Below, piece after piece: positions 8,600 through 17,031 of a stretch of DNA of 64,000 nucleotides. Every line of letters starts with the position of its first letter. Position 1 is the first letter of the stretch. The notes below the pieces were generated by a model. It was not told the origin of the DNA. It ran no database searches and worked only from the letters and a program-made list of their open reading frames with translations. Source of the stretch: Syntrophaceae bacterium. GTDB taxonomy: Bacteria > Desulfobacterota > Syntrophia > Syntrophales > UBA2192. The translations under genes were made by a program, and so were the position numbers. The DNA lies in the NCBI GenBank assembly GCA_013177795.1, contig JABLXY010000002.1, positions 124,001 to 188,000 on the forward strand. Reading direction: 5' to 3'.

Positions 8600-8743
8600 T
8601 CAGGCCGCAGGCGCCGGGAAGGACCTTGTTTTCGGCAAGTTCATCATTACATGGATGGTCAACCGGAGCGCGGAGCATCCGCCGAAGAGGGGCATGCGGT
8701 TTTCCCATGACCCGATGCCTGATGCCCGGTGCCTGATGCCTCA
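8600..8743 (+). repeat. Complementary heptamer arrays between lipoprotein and NifU genes
   Basis: A G-rich arm (8600-8620: TCAGGCC, GCAGGCG, CCGGGAA) and a C-rich arm (8708-8743, units of consensus TGCCTGA) flank about 87 nt of unique sequence. CAGGCGCCGGG (8608-8618) can pair with CCCGGTGCCTG (8725-8735) along all 11 positions if one G-U is allowed. The C-rich arm ends 13 nt before the NifU ATG. Confidence 0.6.
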
Positions 8744-8756
8744 ACGGAGTGTCACG

Positions 8757-9211
<455 letters not shown>

Positions 9212-9236
9212 GTTCGCCGCCGTGGCCGCATGAAAC

Positions 9237-9273
9237 GAGGGGAAGGGCGCCCGCCTTCCCTCTTTTCTTTTTT
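9237..9273 (+). terminator. Rho-independent terminator after ferredoxin
   Basis: A stem of GAGGGGAAGG-type (about 9237-9247) and CCTTCCCTC (9254-9262) with one bulge closes a GC-rich loop and is followed by a T-rich tract (TTTTCTTTTTT). It separates the ferredoxin from tmk. Confidence 0.8.
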
Positions 9274-9333
9274 GCCCGGAAACCCGGCGGAGAGCGAAAA
9301 CCCGGTTCGTACCGGCAGGGATGCCGATCGGTC

Positions 9334-9978
9334 ATGGCAGGACGGTTCATCACCTTTGAGGGCGTCGAAGGGTCCGGCAAGTCCACCCAGCTCCGACTCG
9401 CGGCGGAGTTCCTGCGGGCCCGGGGCCTTGCGGTCGTCGTGACGCAGGAGCCGGGCGGCACACCGCTGGGGGAGCGTATCCGGGAGATCCTGCTCAACCG
9501 CGGCGGCTTCGACATCTCGGGCGAGGCCGAGGTCTTTCTGTTTGCCGCGGCCCGGGCCCAGCACGCCGGCACCGTGATCCGCCCCGCCCTCGAAGCGGGG
9601 AAGATCGTCCTGTGCGACCGCTTTTCCGACGCCACGATCGCCTACCAGGCCTACGGGCGGGGTCTTCCCCCGGAGACCGTCGGGGAGATCTGCCGGCTGG
9701 CCTCCGGGGGCCTCACGCCCCACCTCACCCTGCTGTTCGACCTTCCCGTCGAGGAGGGCCTCGAGAGGGCCTTCCGGCGCATCGCCGGCCGCGGGGGCGG
9801 TCCCCGCGAGGACCGCTTCGAGCGGGAGAGCCTCGATTTTCACCGCCGCATCCGGGAGGGCTATCTCGCCATCGCCCGTCAGGAGCCGGGCCGGGTGAGG
9901 GTCATCGACGCCTCGAGGGGCATCGAGCCCACCCGGCAGGACGTCCGGGGCATTCTCTCTGCGTTCCTGGAGGGTTGA
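9334..9978 (+). CDS. tmk: Thymidylate kinase
   Basis: Phosphorylates dTMP to dTDP. The 214-residue protein has the P-loop FEGVEGSGKST (about 8-18), the DR-type motif CDRFSDATIAYQAYGRG (about 97) and the lid region around RREDRFERE-like sequence (GGPREDRFERES, about 150). ATG 9334 begins at the family start. It is followed 3 nt later by holB, a common pairing in bacteria (tmk-holB). Confidence 0.96.
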   Translation: MAGRFITFEGVEGSGKSTQLRLAAEFLRARGLAVVVTQEPGGTPLGERIREILLNRGGFDISGEAEVFLFAAARAQHAGTVIRPALEAGKIVLCDRFSDATIAYQAYGRGLPPETVGEICRLASGGLTPHLTLLFDLPVEEGLERAFRRIAGRGGGPREDRFERESLDFHRRIREGYLAIARQEPGRVRVIDASRGIEPTRQDVRGILSAFLEG

Positions 9979-9981
9979 GCC

Positions 9982-11013
9982 ATGTCCCTGTCGGGAGTCT
10001 ACGGTCAGGAAGGGCCCGTTGCCGTCCTCAAGAACGCCCTCGAGAAAAACCGAGTTCCCCACGCGCTTCTCTTCTGCGGGGCCGAGGGGGTCGGCAAGCG
10101 GACGGCCGCCCTCGCCTTTGCCGCGGCGATCAACTGCGAAAAGGGCACAGCGGATGCCTGCGACGCCTGCGCCTCCTGCCGCAAGATAGCCCGGGGCAGC
10201 CACCCCGACGTGATCCGGATCGAGCCCGAGGGGCAGTTCATCAAGGTGGCCGACATCAAGGAGCTGCAGGAGCGGATTCGCTTCCGGCCCCTCGAGGGGG
10301 CCCGGCGCGTCGTGATCATCGACGAGGCCGAGCGCATGAACCTCACGTCGGCCAATTCGCTGCTGAAGACCCTCGAGGAGCCGTCGGCCGCGAACGTCTT
10401 CATCCTCGTCTCGTCGCGCCCGCACCTGCTGCCGGTGACCATCCTGTCGAGGTGCCACTGGCTCCGCTTCAACCCCCTGCCGCAGGACGTCATCGCCGCC
10501 TTCCTCGAAACGGAGCGGCGTCTTGCGCCGGCCGAGGCGCGCGTCCTGGCCTCGTCTGCCGGCGGGAGCCTCGGCCGGGCCCTCGACCTGCACCGGGCCG
10601 ACTACATCGCCCTGCGGGACGGCATCCTGGACCGGCTCGCGAAGGGGAGGCTCGACCCGATGGGCTGCCTTGCCCTGGCGGGGCGCCTCGCCGGGGAGAA
10701 AGAAAACATCCTCGAGGCCCTCGAAATCCTGAAGGCGTGGTACCGGGACATTCTCGTGTTCAAGGAAACGGGCCGTCCCGAGGCGCTGATCCACCGTGAC
10801 CGCGCCGAGGACATCGGCCGCCTGGCCGCCGCCCTCAGCCGCAAGTCCCTGCTGGACGCCATGCGGGCGATCCGCAGGGCCGCCGAGGCCGTCGAGCGCA
10901 ACGCGAATAAAGCATTGACTTTGGAATCGATGGTCTTTACATTGTTTGCCGACAAGGCCCATTTTGTTGAGGATTCCCGCCGCAGCCCCCGGGCTGAGGG
11001 GCCGGGAAGGTGA
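9982..11013 (+). CDS. holB: DNA polymerase III delta' subunit
   Basis: A clamp-loader subunit of 343 aa. Visible are the AAA+ P-loop FCGAEGVGKRTAA (about 32-44), a zinc-module cysteine set (CEKG..CDACASC, about 50-66), the Walker B-like VVIIDEAERMNLTSANSLL and sensor 1 ILVSSRPHLLPVTILSRC. It hands the sliding clamp to DNA together with DnaX and HolA. Tightly spaced between tmk and ricT. Confidence 0.94.
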   Translation: MSLSGVYGQEGPVAVLKNALEKNRVPHALLFCGAEGVGKRTAALAFAAAINCEKGTADACDACASCRKIARGSHPDVIRIEPEGQFIKVADIKELQERIRFRPLEGARRVVIIDEAERMNLTSANSLLKTLEEPSAANVFILVSSRPHLLPVTILSRCHWLRFNPLPQDVIAAFLETERRLAPAEARVLASSAGGSLGRALDLHRADYIALRDGILDRLAKGRLDPMGCLALAGRLAGEKENILEALEILKAWYRDILVFKETGRPEALIHRDRAEDIGRLAAALSRKSLLDAMRAIRRAAEAVERNANKALTLESMVFTLFADKAHFVEDSRRSPRAEGPGR

Positions 11014-11020
11014 ACCCGAC

Positions 11021-11893
11021 GTGAGACACATCGTAGGCGTCCGGGCGGAGAAGGAAGGGCGGGTGCTCAACTTCCAGACCCCGGACGGGACCCTGAAGAA
11101 GAACGACGCCGTCATCGTCAACGCGGAAAACGGGCTGTGCGTCGGTGTCGTGGCGACGGACAGCAAGGCCGTCCCCCTGCACCTGCTGCCGACGGACATC
11201 CGGAGCATCGTCCGCAAGTGCACCGACGAGGATCTCCGCGTGCTCGAGCAGAACCGGAAGCTCGAGCGCGACGCGCGGGACTTCTGCTTCCGCCGCATCC
11301 GCGAGCGGGGCCTCCCGATGAAGCTCATCGGCGTGGAGTGCCTGTTCGACCGCAGCAAGCTCATCTTCTTCTTCACCGCCGAGAACCGCGTCGACTTCCG
11401 CGAGCTCGTGAAGGACCTCGTCCACAGGTTCAAGACGCGGATCGAGCTGCGGCAGGTCGGGGCCCGCAACGAGTCCCGGATTTTCGGCGGCCTCGGGGTC
11501 TGCGGCCAGAAGATCTGCTGCACCAGTTTCCTCTACAACCTCGACCGCGTGTCCGTGAAGATGGCCAAGGAGCAGAACATGCCGCTCAACCCGGAGAAGA
11601 TATCGGGGTTGTGCGGCCGCTTGATGTGCTGCCTGGCCTTCGAGTACGACTCGTACCTGGACATGAAGCGCGGGATGCCGAAGTGCGGCAAGCGGGTCGC
11701 GATCGCCCAGGGGGGATCGGGCAAGGTGATCCGCCAGAACATCCTCAAGGGCACCCTGGCCGTCTACACCGAGGAGGGCAAGGAGGTCGAGGTCGAGATC
11801 AAGGACCTCCGGGAAGCCCAGCCCCTGCCGGCTGCGCCGGCCGAGGGGCCGCCGCCCAGGGGACCGAAAAACGGGGGCAGGAGACAGCGCTGA
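11021..11893 (+). CDS. ricT: PSP1/RicT-family protein
   Basis: A 290-residue PSP1-domain protein (YaaT/RicT). The conserved cysteine set is present: CGQKICC, GLCGRLMCC and PKCGKR. In Bacillus, RicT forms an Fe-S complex with RicA and RicF that adjusts RNase Y-dependent mRNA maturation; no ricA or ricF is visible here, so that role cannot be assumed. GTG 11021 is chosen (8 nt after the holB stop, with GGGAAGG upstream); the in-frame 10946 start lies within holB. The holB-ricT adjacency is conserved across distant phyla. Confidence 0.88.
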   Translation: MRHIVGVRAEKEGRVLNFQTPDGTLKKNDAVIVNAENGLCVGVVATDSKAVPLHLLPTDIRSIVRKCTDEDLRVLEQNRKLERDARDFCFRRIRERGLPMKLIGVECLFDRSKLIFFFTAENRVDFRELVKDLVHRFKTRIELRQVGARNESRIFGGLGVCGQKICCTSFLYNLDRVSVKMAKEQNMPLNPEKISGLCGRLMCCLAFEYDSYLDMKRGMPKCGKRVAIAQGGSGKVIRQNILKGTLAVYTEEGKEVEVEIKDLREAQPLPAAPAEGPPPRGPKNGGRRQR

Positions 11894-11981
11894 GACCCCT
11901 CGCCTCGATCCGCCGCCCCCGCCGGGGCGCGTCCCGCCGACATCCCGACAACACGATCCCGCATTCCACAAAGGAGGCACC

Positions 11982-13883
11982 GTGAACGCCCAGAAGGTTT
12001 TCTACGTCACGACACCGATCTACTACGTCAACGCCTCGCCCCACATCGGCCACGCCTACACGACGATCGTGGCCGACGTCATGGCCCGCTTCTACCGGAT
12101 GTCGGGCTACGACGTCTTCTTCCTGACGGGCACGGACGAGCACGGCGACAAGATCGCCGAGGCGGCGCGCAAGAACAACGAGTCGCCCAAGGCCTTCACG
12201 GACCGCATCAGCGCCCAGTTCCGCGCCCTCTGGCCCCAGCTGGCCATCACCAACGACTACTTCATCCGCACGACCGACGAAAACCACGTCCGCACGGTCC
12301 AGTACATCCTGCAGAAGGTCTACGACGCGGGCGACATCTACTTCGGCGAGTACGGCGGCCACTACTGCGTGGGCTGCGAGCGCTTCTACACGGAGACGGA
12401 GCTGGTCGACGGCAAGTGCCCCGACCACCAGACGGTCCCCGAGTTCCGCAAGGAGAGCAACTACTTCTTCCGGATGAGCAAGTACCAGCAGTGGCTCATC
12501 CGGTACATCCACGACAACCCCGACTTCATCCGGCCCGAGCGGTACCGCAACGAGGTCCTGGCCTTCCTGCAGCAGCCGCTGGAGGACCTCTGCATCTCGC
12601 GGCCCAAGACGCGGCTGACCTGGGGCATCGAGATCCCCTGGGACAAGAACTACGTCACCTACGTCTGGTTCGACGCGCTCATCAACTACGTCACGGGCAT
12701 CGGCTACCCCGACGGCAAGGACTTCCAGAAGTACTGGGCCGCAAGCGAGCACCTCATCGCCAAGGACATCGTCAAGCCGCACGGCATCTACTGGCCCACG
12801 ATGCTCAAGTCCGCCGGGATCGGGCCCTACAAGAACCTCAACGTGCACGGCTACTGGAACGTGGACCAGAGCAAGATGTCCAAGAGCCTGGGCAACGTGG
12901 TCCGCCCCCTCGATCTCAAGGACAAGTACGGCCTCGACGCCTTCCGCTACTTCCTGCTGCGCGACATGGTCTTCGGGCTCGACTCGAGCTTCAGCGAGGA
13001 GGCCCTCGTCCAGCGGATCAATTCCGATCTGGCCAACGACCTGGGCAACCTCGTGAGCCGCGTCGTCGCGATGGACGTGAAGTACTTCAAGGGAAAGGTC
13101 CCGGCCCCGGGCGCCGCCGAGGAGGCGGACCGCAGGCTCACCGAGGCGGCGGCCAAGACGCTGGCCGAGGTCGAGCAGTTCTTCCGGGAGCTCGCCTTCC
13201 ACAAGGTGCTCATCTCGATCTGGGAGTTCATCAACGTCGCCAACAAGTACATCGTGGAAAACGAGCCCTGGGTGCTCGCCAAGGACCCGGCGAAGAGCGG
13301 CCGTCTCGGTACGGTCATCTACAACCTGCTGGAGTCCCTGCGGCTGACGGCCTACTTCATCTACCCCTTCATGCCCGACGCGGCGCGCAGGATCCTCGAC
13401 CAGATCGGCCTCGCGGACGTCAAAGAGTTCCGCCTCGACGCGATCCGCAGCTGGGGCGGCCTCGAGCCGGGACGTGCCGTGACGCGCGGCGAGGCCCTCT
13501 TCCCGCGGGTGGAGTACAGGAAGGAGGAAGAGGCGCCGGCGAAGAAATTCGAAATGCTCCCCGAGATCACCTGGGACGACTTCGGCAAGGTCGACCTGCG
13601 GGTGGCGAAGGTCCTCGAGGCCGAGGCCGTGCCCAAGTCCTCGAAGCTCATGAAGCTCAAGATCGACTGCGGCGAGGTCCGGACCATCGTGGCGGGCATC
13701 CTGCAGGACTACAGGCCCGAGGAGATGGTCGGCCGCTCGATCCTCGTCGTCGTGAACCTCAAGCCCACGAAGCTCATGGGCGTCGAGAGCCGCGGGATGC
13801 TGCTGGCCACCGACGCCGCGCAGGGCGGCCTGGCCCTCGTCGGGTTCGACAAGGACGTGGCGCCGGGGGCGAAGGTGCGGTAG
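11982..13883 (+). CDS. metG: Methionyl-tRNA synthetase
   Basis: Charges tRNA-Met. The 633-residue protein has the class I signature (YYVNASPHIGHAYTT, about 12-26), a zinc knuckle (CVGCERFYTE..GKCPDH), the KMSKS motif QSKMSKSLGNVV (about 296) and a C-terminal tRNA-binding EMAP/Arc1-like domain (ITWDDFGKVDLRVAKVLEAE, from about 526) used for dimerisation and tRNA contact. It starts with GTG at 11982 behind AAAGGAGGCACC. Last gene of the tmk-holB-ricT-metG run. Confidence 0.97.
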   Translation: MNAQKVFYVTTPIYYVNASPHIGHAYTTIVADVMARFYRMSGYDVFFLTGTDEHGDKIAEAARKNNESPKAFTDRISAQFRALWPQLAITNDYFIRTTDENHVRTVQYILQKVYDAGDIYFGEYGGHYCVGCERFYTETELVDGKCPDHQTVPEFRKESNYFFRMSKYQQWLIRYIHDNPDFIRPERYRNEVLAFLQQPLEDLCISRPKTRLTWGIEIPWDKNYVTYVWFDALINYVTGIGYPDGKDFQKYWAASEHLIAKDIVKPHGIYWPTMLKSAGIGPYKNLNVHGYWNVDQSKMSKSLGNVVRPLDLKDKYGLDAFRYFLLRDMVFGLDSSFSEEALVQRINSDLANDLGNLVSRVVAMDVKYFKGKVPAPGAAEEADRRLTEAAAKTLAEVEQFFRELAFHKVLISIWEFINVANKYIVENEPWVLAKDPAKSGRLGTVIYNLLESLRLTAYFIYPFMPDAARRILDQIGLADVKEFRLDAIRSWGGLEPGRAVTRGEALFPRVEYRKEEEAPAKKFEMLPEITWDDFGKVDLRVAKVLEAEAVPKSSKLMKLKIDCGEVRTIVAGILQDYRPEEMVGRSILVVVNLKPTKLMGVESRGMLLATDAAQGGLALVGFDKDVAPGAKVR

Positions 13884-13903
13884 GGGCGCCGGGCAAATAA
13901 CCG

Positions 13904-13931
13904 TTGACACGGGACCGCGGTCCCCTATAAT
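13904..13931 (+). promoter_or_regulatory. Consensus sigma70 promoter with perfect palindrome in the spacer
   Basis: TTGACA (13904-13909) and TATAAT (13926-13931) are both perfect consensus, 16 bp apart. The spacer is almost entirely the perfect 14-bp palindrome GGGACCGCGGTCCC (13911-13924). A dimeric regulator bound there would block RNA polymerase, so this is a candidate operator for the flavin-type gene at 14043. Confidence 0.75.
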
Positions 13932-14042
13932 CGGTGCATCGCGGAAACGCCTCGGTGAGCGGATCTGCCGCGAGGAGTCCCCGTCGGCGTCAACCCCGGG
14001 TCCGAAGGCCCGCACTCAAACAGATGGAGGGAGGAATTGCGA

Positions 14043-14453
14043 ATGAAGCTAGCGAACTACTTCGACAAGGTGAAGGGGATCAGCATCCTGTCCACGGCCG
14101 ACTCCAAGGGGAACGTCAACGCATCGGCGATCTCGAAGCCCTTCGTGGTCGATGAGGACACGGTGGCCTTCGTCATGACGGGCAACCTGACGCACAAGAA
14201 CCTGCAGTCCAATCCCAAGGCGGCGTATTTCTTCCTCGAGCAGGGCGAGAAGTACGACGGCGTGCGCCTCCACCTCACGAAGGTCAGGGAGTCACGCGAC
14301 ATGGCGGTGATCGAGGAGATCCGCAAGAAGCGCTATCCCATCTTCAGCATCAAGTACAGCCAGGAGTCCAAGTACGCCGTCTTCTTCAAGATCGACAAGG
14401 TGCTGCCCCTCGTGGCCCCGGGCGTTCTCAAGCGCGGCGTCACTCAGCAGTAG
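14043..14453 (+). CDS. Pyridoxamine-5'-phosphate oxidase-like FMN-binding protein
   Basis: A 136-residue single-domain split-barrel flavoprotein of the PNPOx-like superfamily: ISILSTADSKGNVNASAISKP (residues 11-31) followed by AFVMTGNLTHKNLQSNPKAAYFF. Members bind FMN, F420 or haem, or act as general stress proteins; the substrate is unknown. GGAGGGAGG lies 8 nt before ATG 14043. The gene is monocistronic, driven by the palindrome-bearing promoter at 13904, and is followed by a strong hairpin. Confidence 0.82.
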   Translation: MKLANYFDKVKGISILSTADSKGNVNASAISKPFVVDEDTVAFVMTGNLTHKNLQSNPKAAYFFLEQGEKYDGVRLHLTKVRESRDMAVIEEIRKKRYPIFSIKYSQESKYAVFFKIDKVLPLVAPGVLKRGVTQQ

Positions 14454-14480
14454 GCCGCACGCAACGGAGACATGCCGCAG

Positions 14481-14509
14481 GCGGGGGCCGGTTCGCTGCC
14501 GGCCCCCGC
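14481..14509 (+). terminator. Strong GC hairpin downstream of FMN-binding gene
   Basis: A perfect 11-bp stem GCGGGGGCCGG / CCGGCCCCCGC with loop TTCGCTG. There is no T-tract on either strand, so it may be a Rho-assisted or 3'-end-stabilising hairpin rather than a classical terminator. It lies between convergent genes. Confidence 0.55.
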
Positions 14510-14568
14510 AGTGCGTCTGTCCGCCGGGAGAGACCCGGGCGGGCCGGACCCGGCAATGAATCCGCGTC

Positions 14569-14835
14569 TCACAGACCCCTTTTCGACACGAGCCTGACGG
14601 CGATCCAGGGAAGCAGGAAGAGCAGGACGGCCGCGATCTTGGTGCAGGCCATGCCCGCGTAGTGGATCGCATCGAAGGTCTGCCTCGGGACCTGGAACCA
14701 GATCGAGTGGACCCGGTACACCCAGTCGCCCGCAAAGACGAACGTCACGAACCAGGCCGTCAGCAGCGCCACCCCGCCCAGAAAACACCGGATGAGAACC
14801 CCCGCGATGACATCCAGGTTCTTCTGAAGATCCAT
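14569..14835 (-). CDS. Small two-TM membrane protein (DUF6868-like)
   Basis: An 88-residue protein with two hydrophobic segments (about 9-33 and 62-82) separated by a conserved-looking loop with WVYRVHSIWFQVPRQTF. It resembles the uncharacterised DUF6868 family. ATG 14835 is chosen because AGGAGG lies 9 nt upstream; the longer in-frame start at 14865 would overlap the relE stop. It follows the RelE/RHH genes on the same strand and may be co-transcribed with them. Confidence 0.65.
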   Translation of the reverse strand: MDLQKNLDVIAGVLIRCFLGGVALLTAWFVTFVFAGDWVYRVHSIWFQVPRQTFDAIHYAGMACTKIAAVLLFLLPWIAVRLVSKRGL

Positions 14836-14861
14836 CAGCTGGCCCCTCCTGATGGCTCCCT

Positions 14862-15122
14862 TCACAGGTCTTTCCTGTAGACTTCTTTCCGGTGCCCGAT
14901 CCGGAGAACAAGCACATCGTTGCCCAGAATGGCGTAGATCACCCGGTAGTCCCCGATGCGAAATTTCCGCAGGCCCGCGAACGGTCCTTTCAAAACAGGG
15001 TACGAGTCGGCCTTTTCGGAAAGTTCTTCCTCGATCCGGTCGAGAACTCGCCGGGCTTCCGCCTTGGGCAGCTTCTTCAGGTCCCTCTCGACCGATTTCT
15101 TGTACCCGATGTTATAGGCCAA
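14862..15122 (-). CDS. RelE/ParE-family toxin
   Basis: An 86-residue type II toxin with the family pattern YNIGYKKSVERDLKKLP at the N-terminus and LRKFRIGDYRVIYAI, then VLRIGHRKEVYR at the C-terminus (basic residues of the RelE fold). RelE toxins cleave mRNA on the ribosome; ParE relatives act on gyrase, and sequence alone does not decide between them. It overlaps the antitoxin frame by 11 nt and lies downstream of it. Confidence 0.87.
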   Translation of the reverse strand: MAYNIGYKKSVERDLKKLPKAEARRVLDRIEEELSEKADSYPVLKGPFAGLRKFRIGDYRVIYAILGNDVLVLRIGHRKEVYRKDL

Positions 15123-15330
15123 GAGACTTCCTCAGCGACTTTCCGGAAACGACGGGGTCGGACCTGTCATGAAGCCTATCCAGGGCCACCTGGAGATCGG
15201 CGTAATCCTCGATGTAGGCCTCCAGGGCCTTCTGGATGATGAAGGAGCGGGGCCGCTGCGTGTCCCGAGCGATGCTGTCCAGCTGGTCCGCGATCTCCTT
15301 GGGAAGCCTGACGGATATGGCCGTGTTCAT
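15112..15330 (-). CDS. Ribbon-helix-helix antitoxin (RelB/CopG type)
   Basis: A 72-residue protein whose N-terminus AISVRLPKEIADQLD is a canonical RHH strand-helix DNA-binding segment, followed by RPRSFIIQKALEAYIEDY. It should neutralise the RelE-type toxin and repress the operon. ATG 15330 has GAGG 7 nt upstream; the in-frame GTG at 15342 is the alternative. Confidence 0.87.
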   Translation of the reverse strand: MNTAISVRLPKEIADQLDSIARDTQRPRSFIIQKALEAYIEDYADLQVALDRLHDRSDPVVSGKSLRKSLGL

Positions 15331-15531
15331 ACGAAACCTCACGATGCTATTGTATTACGAAAATGACATATGGATGCGTACGTTGTCAAGACGAATCTCC
15401 GAGGAGAGGCGGTTGACTCAGCCGGCGCTTTCATTTACAGTGGGCTGCCGCTCGGCGAAGAAAAAGTCCTGCCCCTCGGCAGGCTGCGGGGGCGGCGCAG
15501 GCAATCGTTTTCAAGCTCAGGGGAGGGTACG

Positions 15532-16137
15532 ATGATGAGATCCGGTTTCTTCTGCATTCTTGCGGCCATGATGATCCTGGTCTTCCCGGTTGCGGCGCAG
15601 GCGATGGAGACCCGCGAGTTCGAGGTGGTCAGCCACGACCAGGGCAGCGTCTCCGTCACGATGGGCAAGTACGACTTCTGCGCGCTCACGGCCGTGCTCT
15701 CGGGGGGCTTCAACAGCATGTGCGTGATCCAGAAGCAGGGAGAGAACTGGGTCCTCACGGCCATCGATCCCCCCAAGCCCGATCCCTGGACCGGCGAGTC
15801 CCAGCTCTGCCGGGCGACCTGCTTCACCATGAAGGGGACGCCGCCCCCACCACCGCCGACGGCCGGGTTGCGCTACATCGGCTGCTTCAAGGACACCTGG
15901 ACCAGGGACCTGTCCGTGTTCATGACCAGCAACCCGGGGATGACGACCGAGAAGTGCGTGAGCCTCTGCCGGGAGAAGGGGACCGCCTACGCTGCCACGC
16001 AGTACGGCCAGCAGTGCTTCTGCGGCAACACCTACGGCAAGTACGGCCCGGCGACGAACTGCGACATGAAGTGCGCCGGCAACCCCGCCGAGATCTGCGG
16101 CGGCAACTTTGCCAACAGCGTCTACAGCATCAAGTAA
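15532..16137 (+). CDS. Secreted WSC-domain protein
   Basis: A 201-residue protein. It has a signal peptide (RSGFFCILAAMMILVFPVAA, cleavage near AQA-ME), an N-terminal domain with two cysteine pairs, a PPPPPP linker near residue 105, and a C-terminal WSC domain (YIGCFKD..TTEKCVSLCREKG..QCFCGNTYG..CDMKCAGNPAEICGG) with the usual eight cysteines. WSC domains are known mainly from fungi and animals as carbohydrate-binding modules and are scattered in bacteria. GGGGAGGG precedes tandem ATGs at 15532/15535. The AT-rich stretch upstream may hold its promoter. Confidence 0.82.
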   Translation: MMRSGFFCILAAMMILVFPVAAQAMETREFEVVSHDQGSVSVTMGKYDFCALTAVLSGGFNSMCVIQKQGENWVLTAIDPPKPDPWTGESQLCRATCFTMKGTPPPPPPTAGLRYIGCFKDTWTRDLSVFMTSNPGMTTEKCVSLCREKGTAYAATQYGQQCFCGNTYGKYGPATNCDMKCAGNPAEICGGNFANSVYSIK

Positions 16138-16205
16138 ACTGCAAGCTCTTGTACGGTCCAATTGTTGCAGTATCCCCCGGTCACACCGTACGGAGGAAAC
16201 TGGCC

Positions 16206-16457
16206 ATGTTTTCATTTCGCCGCCTGCTTGCCGCTGCGATGACGACGGCCCTGATCCTCGGCTGCGGCTCCGGCAGCCCCGCCCCGAAGGCGAGGGATGC
16301 CGCCCCGGGCCGCGCAGAGACGAAGGCCGTCGAGGCCGCATCGGCCGTCGGCTACAGCGGGAGCCAGATGCGAAAAAAGATTGACAAGACGCTCGATCAG
16401 GCCGAAGAGCGTGCACGGCAGGTCGAGAAAGGCGCAGAAAGCGCCGCCGCGAAATGA
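16206..16457 (+). CDS. Small lipoprotein
   Basis: An 83-residue predicted lipoprotein: RR n-region, hydrophobic core and lipobox LILGC (Cys near residue 20). The mature part ends in a charged amphipathic helix (MRKKIDKTLDQAEERARQVE) likely to form a coiled coil, somewhat like Lpp-type or entericidin-like small lipoproteins. ATG 16206 follows ACGGAGGAAAC. No family is recognised. Confidence 0.7.
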   Translation: MFSFRRLLAAAMTTALILGCGSGSPAPKARDAAPGRAETKAVEAASAVGYSGSQMRKKIDKTLDQAEERARQVEKGAESAAAK

Positions 16458-16597
16458 GACAGCCTCGTCCAATGCCCCGACAGCCGAATGCCCGTAGGCA
16501 AGGACCCTTCTTCAGTTCCACCGAAAAGAGCCGATAGGTGTTCTGTCCGCCCCGGCGGGGAAGCCGCCGGGGCATCGGAGCGTTTCAGGAGCCGGCC

Positions 16598-16936
16598 ATG
16601 GGAATCGAAGACAGCGCGACCCGCTCCCCAGGGGAAGTCCCCGCCGCTTTGCCTGCACACCCTCGCGGCGCTCAGTTGCCGCCCCGTGGGACAGCGCGTG
16701 ACGGCATGTCAGATGGAGCCGAGGCCCATGGGAGGGGCAGCGGCGATGTCCGCCGCATGCCGGACGGTGTGCGCGAGATGTACGCTGTGGCGATGCAGTG
16801 CATCCGGAGCGGCCCGGGGCACTCGACCCGCCCGAGGCCCATGGCCCCGCAGGGTTCCTCCTCCCGCGGGCTCATGCTGGGCGGCCTCCTGCTGTGCCTG
16901 TTCGTCAGCCTGCTCCTGCTGCTCCTGCCCCGCTGA
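16598..16936 (+). CDS. Hypothetical tail-anchored protein
   Basis: A 112-residue frame starting at ATG 16598 with AGGAG upstream. The first 85 residues are Pro/Gly/Arg-rich and low in complexity; the C-terminus is one hydrophobic helix (LMLGGLLLCLFVSLLLLLL) ending in PR, as in tail-anchored proteins. It lies upstream of a good terminator in the right orientation, which supports a transcript. No family is recognised and the coding call is weak. Confidence 0.35.
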   Translation: MGIEDSATRSPGEVPAALPAHPRGAQLPPRGTARDGMSDGAEAHGRGSGDVRRMPDGVREMYAVAMQCIRSGPGHSTRPRPMAPQGSSSRGLMLGGLLLCLFVSLLLLLLPR

Positions 16937-16950
16937 TGGGCGCGCCCTAA

Positions 16951-16982
16951 AAAAGGCCCGCGATGCAGATCGCAGGCCTTTT
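16951..16982. terminator. Bidirectional terminator between convergent genes
   Basis: AAAAGGCC-C-GCGAT (16951-16964), loop GCAG, ATCGC-A-GGCCTTTT (16969-16982). The stem is flanked by A-runs and T-runs, so it can end transcripts from the + side genes and from the aldolase on the - strand. Confidence 0.85.
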
Positions 16983-17031
16983 CTCTCTTCGTTTCCGGGC
17001 CCTGAGCCCCGGCCCTGTCCGCGCGCAGCGC

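Noticed and set aside
8655-8756. Upstream extension of the NifU-domain gene
   Set aside because: It would translate the heptamer array, has no ribosome site and lengthens a protein that already starts at its family N-terminus.
14481-14509. Hairpin as a riboswitch or small RNA
   Set aside because: A simple perfect stem after a stop codon between convergent genes fits a transcript end better; there is no promoter next to it.
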